Shown here in pieces: positions 60,418-64,000 of a stretch of 64,000 nt of DNA (the stretch's first letter is position 1; the number at the start of each line of letters is the position of its first letter). A program made the position numbers and the translations under genes. The notes beneath the pieces are model-generated. The model was not told the DNA's origin. It saw only the letters and a list, made by a program, of their open reading frames with translations, and ran no database searches. This DNA is from Dyadobacter linearis (GTDB lineage: Bacteria > Bacteroidota > Bacteroidia > Cytophagales > Spirosomataceae), in assembly GCF_907165045.1 (NCBI RefSeq), contig NZ_CAJRAU010000007.1, forward strand, positions 186,001-250,000. Direction: 5' to 3'.

Positions 60418-62902
60418 AAATCAGTTACTCTCCGCTATGATTTTGGCGTTTCCGATGCTGGGCGAGGCGCAGCAGCCGGAATCCGTACCGACCGTTTTAA
60501 CAGACAAAAATGGCATTATCCAGGCGATGGAATTTCCGGATAACGCGCCGAGCCCGAGTGATCAGGAATTTATGAGGCAGTATTTAAAGGTATCCGCCGA
60601 CGATCGTTTTGAAAAAGCAAACGACAAGCAGCGAAGTCCTGGAAATACCGACGATCACTTTGACCAATTTTATAAAGAGATAAAAGTGGATGGGGCAGGA
60701 TACAATTTTCACTACAAAAAAGGAAAGCTATTTTACGCACACGGTCATTTTGTTAAAATTGAAAACCTGGACATAGTATCATCGATTAATTCGGAAAGAG
60801 CGAAAGAACTATTTGCCCAATACAAGCAAATACCTGCTAACGAAATCTCTGACTTCACTTCGGAGTTGTTGGTTAAGGAAATCGCCTCGGCAGACAGCGC
60901 GGCTTATCTGGTATTCGAAATTTACCTGCACAGCAACGCTCCGGTGAATGATGAAATTGGGTATGTAGACGCTAAAACCGGCGAAGTCCTGGCGACGGAG
61001 CAGATTTTTTCGCATAGCTCGCCACACGTTAAAATCATTCAGCCGAAGATAACTCAAACGACCACCCCCGCCTTGAAACGTGCATTAGCTCCTGCAAATG
61101 GCAACTTTGCTACCCGGTACAGCGGAGCCAAGACGGGGAGCACGGACGAAGATGGGCTCAAATATCGCCTTTTAGATGAAACCAGGGGCGCTGTTATACA
61201 TACCTGGAACATGCAGGGAAGTTTTGATTTTGACGCCCGTGTTGAACTGCTAGATAACGATAATATATGGACTGCGGCAGAACATGCGGCCAATGAAAAT
61301 GACATGGGTCTTGACATTCATTGGGCATTGCAAAAGATCTATGATCGACTAAATACCGTACATGCCGTCAACAGTTTTAATAATCCAGTTGCTGGCGCGG
61401 GTTTTCCAATCAATGCATGTATAAGGTATGGAAGCACTAATGATTCTCGGGACAATGCGGGTTGGGCAGCAGCTTTAAAATTCTTAGTCTTTGGTGACGG
61501 TGCTATTCTTTTTCGACCAATGGCAAGTGTTGATGTCGTTGCACATGAATACGGGCATGGTATAACCGATTTTCAGATCGGATGGGGGAACTCGGGAGAT
61601 CAAGGAGCTTTCAATGAAGGATTGAGTGACATCTGGGGAGCCATAATGCAGCATAGAATCACTGGGGGAAGCGTTTGGCAGGCAGGGGAACAGGTTGCTA
61701 TCAACAATCCATGTGCGAGGGACATGCAAAATACCAACCTCCCCAACGTGCTCCGGCCAATGGCGAATACATTTGGCTCCGGCCAGTATAACGCTAATTC
61801 CGGGAGCCCCGGGATTGACGTTTACGTTCGCAGCGGCGTGTTATCTCACTGGGCGTATTTGCTGGCTAACGGCGGCTCGGGCACGAACGATGTCGGTACT
61901 GCGTATAATGTGCAGGGTCAGGGAATGGATCTGCTGGAAAACCTGATCGTGCGGGCGGTGTTTGGTAATTTTCTGGATAATAGTACCACTTATTTGCAGG
62001 TTCGGACAGGAATGGTCAATGCGGCAAAGGCCCTTTGCGGCAATCAGAACGGGGTGCTGGTGCAGCAGGTTGAAAACGCGTGGAAAGCAGTGAATGTGGG
62101 AGCAGCTACCCAGTCCGTCATTTCCGGTCCTGATCACCTTTGTCCGAATGCCACTTACACGATTGCAAATCTGCCCGCTGGCTCCACCGTGGCCTGGGTA
62201 AGCAGCAATGCCGCCGGGGTTACCATCAGCAATGCAGGTGCTGCGGCGCGTGTCGGGAATTTTCATGGAAATGTTACCCTGACGGCCACAGTCTCGGGTG
62301 GCTGCGGAAAGCTGGTGCTGACAAAAGCCATCAGTGTCGGCAAGCCCGTCGCAACAAATATTGCCATCAATGCACCAGACAAGTGCGCAGGTACAAGCCA
62401 GCTCGTGGTAGCGACTACAAAAGGCAATCCTACGAATATGAAGTGGTCTGTCACCAGCGGAAACGCCCCGAATGCTTCTCTGAGTGATTTTGCAAATGGT
62501 AGTGCCTCTTTTTTTACCAATACGCCAGACTGTTACGGATTGACACTTAGTATGACCAATACCTGCGGGGCTGCCACGACCGGAACGACCATTTGTATAG
62601 ACAATTGCTTTGCCGGGAGTAAAGTATATCCCAACCCGGCCAGGGACCTGGTGACGATCGAATTTGAGCACGTTGAAAGTCTTCACGCGTTACCCGAGCA
62701 GATTCACTTGTATTCCGAGCATTCGACCGTGCCGGTCAGGTCGATATCTATCAGGGAAGTTTTTGAGAACAGGGGTTTTAAGGACGGTAATAAGATAGCG
62801 TTTCGTGTAAGTGACCTGCCCAGAGGTATCTATTTTGTGCACATTATTCCGGGCAAGAACTCGGGGCAGAAGCCGGAGCACATCAGGATTGTTTTGGAAT
62901 AA
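60413..62902 (+). CDS. Thermolysin-like (M4) metalloprotease with T9SS sorting domain
   Basis: 829 residues. Signal peptide (~1-20, MLGEAQQ), FTP/PepSY-type propeptide (~30-220), then an M4 catalytic domain with the zinc motif VAHEYGHGI (His378, Glu379, His382) and the third ligand Glu402 in AFNEGLSDIWG, 24 residues on as in thermolysin. The active-site region continues with GSGTNDVGTAYNVQGQGMD (quoted in part). C-terminal to it are PKD-like domains (~570-735) and a type A T9SS sorting domain (~740-829, VYPNPARDLVTIEF, ending RGIYFVHI). It should be a secreted, calcium-dependent neutral protease. It is the third gene of the duplicated-lipoprotein cluster, with a 14-bp gap. Confidence 0.93.
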   Translation: MKNQLLSAMILAFPMLGEAQQPESVPTVLTDKNGIIQAMEFPDNAPSPSDQEFMRQYLKVSADDRFEKANDKQRSPGNTDDHFDQFYKEIKVDGAGYNFHYKKGKLFYAHGHFVKIENLDIVSSINSERAKELFAQYKQIPANEISDFTSELLVKEIASADSAAYLVFEIYLHSNAPVNDEIGYVDAKTGEVLATEQIFSHSSPHVKIIQPKITQTTTPALKRALAPANGNFATRYSGAKTGSTDEDGLKYRLLDETRGAVIHTWNMQGSFDFDARVELLDNDNIWTAAEHAANENDMGLDIHWALQKIYDRLNTVHAVNSFNNPVAGAGFPINACIRYGSTNDSRDNAGWAAALKFLVFGDGAILFRPMASVDVVAHEYGHGITDFQIGWGNSGDQGAFNEGLSDIWGAIMQHRITGGSVWQAGEQVAINNPCARDMQNTNLPNVLRPMANTFGSGQYNANSGSPGIDVYVRSGVLSHWAYLLANGGSGTNDVGTAYNVQGQGMDLLENLIVRAVFGNFLDNSTTYLQVRTGMVNAAKALCGNQNGVLVQQVENAWKAVNVGAATQSVISGPDHLCPNATYTIANLPAGSTVAWVSSNAAGVTISNAGAAARVGNFHGNVTLTATVSGGCGKLVLTKAISVGKPVATNIAINAPDKCAGTSQLVVATTKGNPTNMKWSVTSGNAPNASLSDFANGSASFFTNTPDCYGLTLSMTNTCGAATTGTTICIDNCFAGSKVYPNPARDLVTIEFEHVESLHALPEQIHLYSEHSTVPVRSISIREVFENRGFKDGNKIAFRVSDLPRGIYFVHIIPGKNSGQKPEHIRIVLE

Positions 62903-62942
62903 AATAGTTGATAACCAGCCTGATCCTTCGCTACTTGACTGG

Positions 62943-64000
62943 TTAAATGGCCACAGGATAAGTGGGGTCGTCGATGATATTTACCTCAATAACATCACCC
63001 GCATTGCGGAGCAGCCGGCGGCAATCGGGGCTGAGGTGTTTTAAAAGGACTTTTTTACCAGCTTTCTGGTATCTGCCGGTGATCTTGTTTAATGCATCAA
63101 TACCCGACATATCTGCAACGCGGCTTTCGGAAAAATCGATGATCACTTCCTGTGGATCTATTGCTACATCAAACTTTTCGCTGAATGCAGCCACGGAACC
63201 AAAGAAAAGCGGGCCGTAAATCTTGTAGGTTTTGACGCCGTTTGCATCCACAGACTTGTGCGCGCGGATCCTTTTCGCACTTTCCCATGCAAATACAAGG
63301 GCGGAGATGATCACACCGATCAGTACAGCCAGCGCAAGGTTATGCAGGTAAATCGTGATCGCTGCGACCAGAATCCCTACGAATACATCCTGTTTGGGCA
63401 TTTTATTGATGATCCTGAAACTGATCCATTCGAAAGTACCAATCGCCACCATGATCATTACACCCGTCAATGCGGCCATCGGGACCAGCTCGATCACCGG
63501 CGCGGCGACAAGGATAATTGTCAGGATCGTTAATGCAGCGATGATACCGGACAACCTGGCGCGAGCCCCGGCAGAAAGGTTGACCAGCGTTTGGGCGATC
63601 ATCGGGCAGCCGCCCATTCCGTAGAAAAAACCGTTCAGAATGTTCGCACTTCCCTGGGCAATGCATTCCCGGTTTCCGTTTCCGCGCGTCGCAGTGATCT
63701 CGTCAACCAGATTGAGTGTCAATAGTCCCTCCGTCAAACCCACGCCGCCCATGATCAGTGCGTAGGGGAAGATAATTTGCAGGGTAGCAAGGTTCAAAGG
63801 TACCTGCGGAATGTGAAATGGAGGAAACCCGCCACCGACCGACGCAATATCCCGTACTGTTTTGGTATCAATATTAAAACCCCAGACCACAGCAAAAACG
63901 ACCAGGATCGCGACGAGCGAAGGTGGAATCGCTTCGGTGAATTTTGGCAACAATACGATGATCGCGACAGTGAGCAGCACCAGTGCGGCCATAATGAGCA
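62943..64000 (-). CDS. SulP-family anion transporter (5' end beyond window)
   Basis: At least 349 residues; the frame stays open to the window edge, so the true start is outside. Several transmembrane helices (MAALVLLTVAIIVLL; TLQIIFPYALIMGGVGLTEGLL; SGIIAALTILTIILVAAPVI quoted in parts) carry SulP signatures: GNRECIAQGSANILNGFFYGM, GGCPMIAQTLVN, then a C-terminal STAS domain (~255-349, VIIDFSESRVADMSGIDAL). SulP proteins import sulfate, bicarbonate or other anions, usually coupled to Na+ or H+. Convergent to the M4 protease gene with 40 bp between stops. Confidence 0.9.
   Translation of the reverse strand, partial: LIMAALVLLTVAIIVLLPKFTEAIPPSLVAILVVFAVVWGFNIDTKTVRDIASVGGGFPPFHIPQVPLNLATLQIIFPYALIMGGVGLTEGLLTLNLVDEITATRGNGNRECIAQGSANILNGFFYGMGGCPMIAQTLVNLSAGARARLSGIIAALTILTIILVAAPVIELVPMAALTGVMIMVAIGTFEWISFRIINKMPKQDVFVGILVAAITIYLHNLALAVLIGVIISALVFAWESAKRIRAHKSVDANGVKTYKIYGPLFFGSVAAFSEKFDVAIDPQEVIIDFSESRVADMSGIDALNKITGRYQKAGKKVLLKHLSPDCRRLLRNAGDVIEVNIIDDPTYPVAI

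Noticed and set aside
61841..62686. 281-codon minus-strand frame antisense to the M4 protease
   Set aside because: Shadow of the PKD and sorting-domain coding region; no recognisable motif or start context.

Overview
The window looks like chromosomal DNA of a Cytophagales bacterium, most likely a Dyadobacter/Spirosomaceae relative. The basis is the density of short lipoprotein signals, three proteins with a type IX secretion (T9SS) C-terminal sorting domain, 7TM-DISM histidine kinases, TonB receptors with a carboxypeptidase-like N-domain, and the near absence of Shine-Dalgarno sites. No rRNA, complete tRNA, CRISPR array or intact insertion sequence was seen.

Region 1 (1-12.9 kb) is an accessory island, visibly richer in A+T than the rest. 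It starts with the tail of a mobilisation relaxase and an ardA antirestriction gene preceded by a nested inverted-repeat element. It continues with a secreted M43 metalloprotease plus lipoprotein and a 2200-residue SpvB/RHS protein followed 4 bp later by a small T9SS-sorted protein. Near its right edge lies a 20-bp stretch like the 3' end of a tRNA gene, a candidate attachment site.

Region 2 (12.9-36.7 kb) is the most interesting part. A minus-strand operon encodes three paralogous 7TM-DISM sensor kinases and a single NarL/FixJ-type regulator. The first kinase (17510-19402) keeps its phospho-acceptor His but has lost the ATP-binding motifs. Two copies of a 7-2-7 palindrome of the kind NarL-type regulators bind lie in front of the kinase operon plus a divergent M43-protease gene, and in front of a 15-kb plus-strand operon. 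That operon encodes three related Ig-like lipoproteins, a periplasmic SH3-like/NTF2-like protein, an OmpA-family anchor, two beta-barrel proteins and a large TPR protein. The parts share modules, so I read them as one uncharacterised envelope assembly under local control. The M43-protease gene is cut by one in-frame TGA.

Region 3 (36.7-49 kb) holds a 56-codon gene overlapping a secreted deiminase of the agmatine/peptidylarginine family, a response regulator without output domain, a DUF4142 lipoprotein, an AraC regulator with an SDR oxidoreductase, a DUF4347/VCBS T9SS protein, a beta-lactamase-fold protein lacking its catalytic residues, and a type I methionine aminopeptidase.

Region 4 (49-64 kb) is ordinary accessory and core content: a siderophore-type TonB receptor, a PHP-like hydrolase, a lipid A-type acyltransferase, D-lactate dehydrogenase, two small genes next to a palindrome, an AHSA1 protein, a Tat-exported Gfo/Idh/MocA oxidoreductase, a single-domain response regulator, duplicated small lipoproteins, a thermolysin-like T9SS protease, and a SulP transporter cut by the window end.
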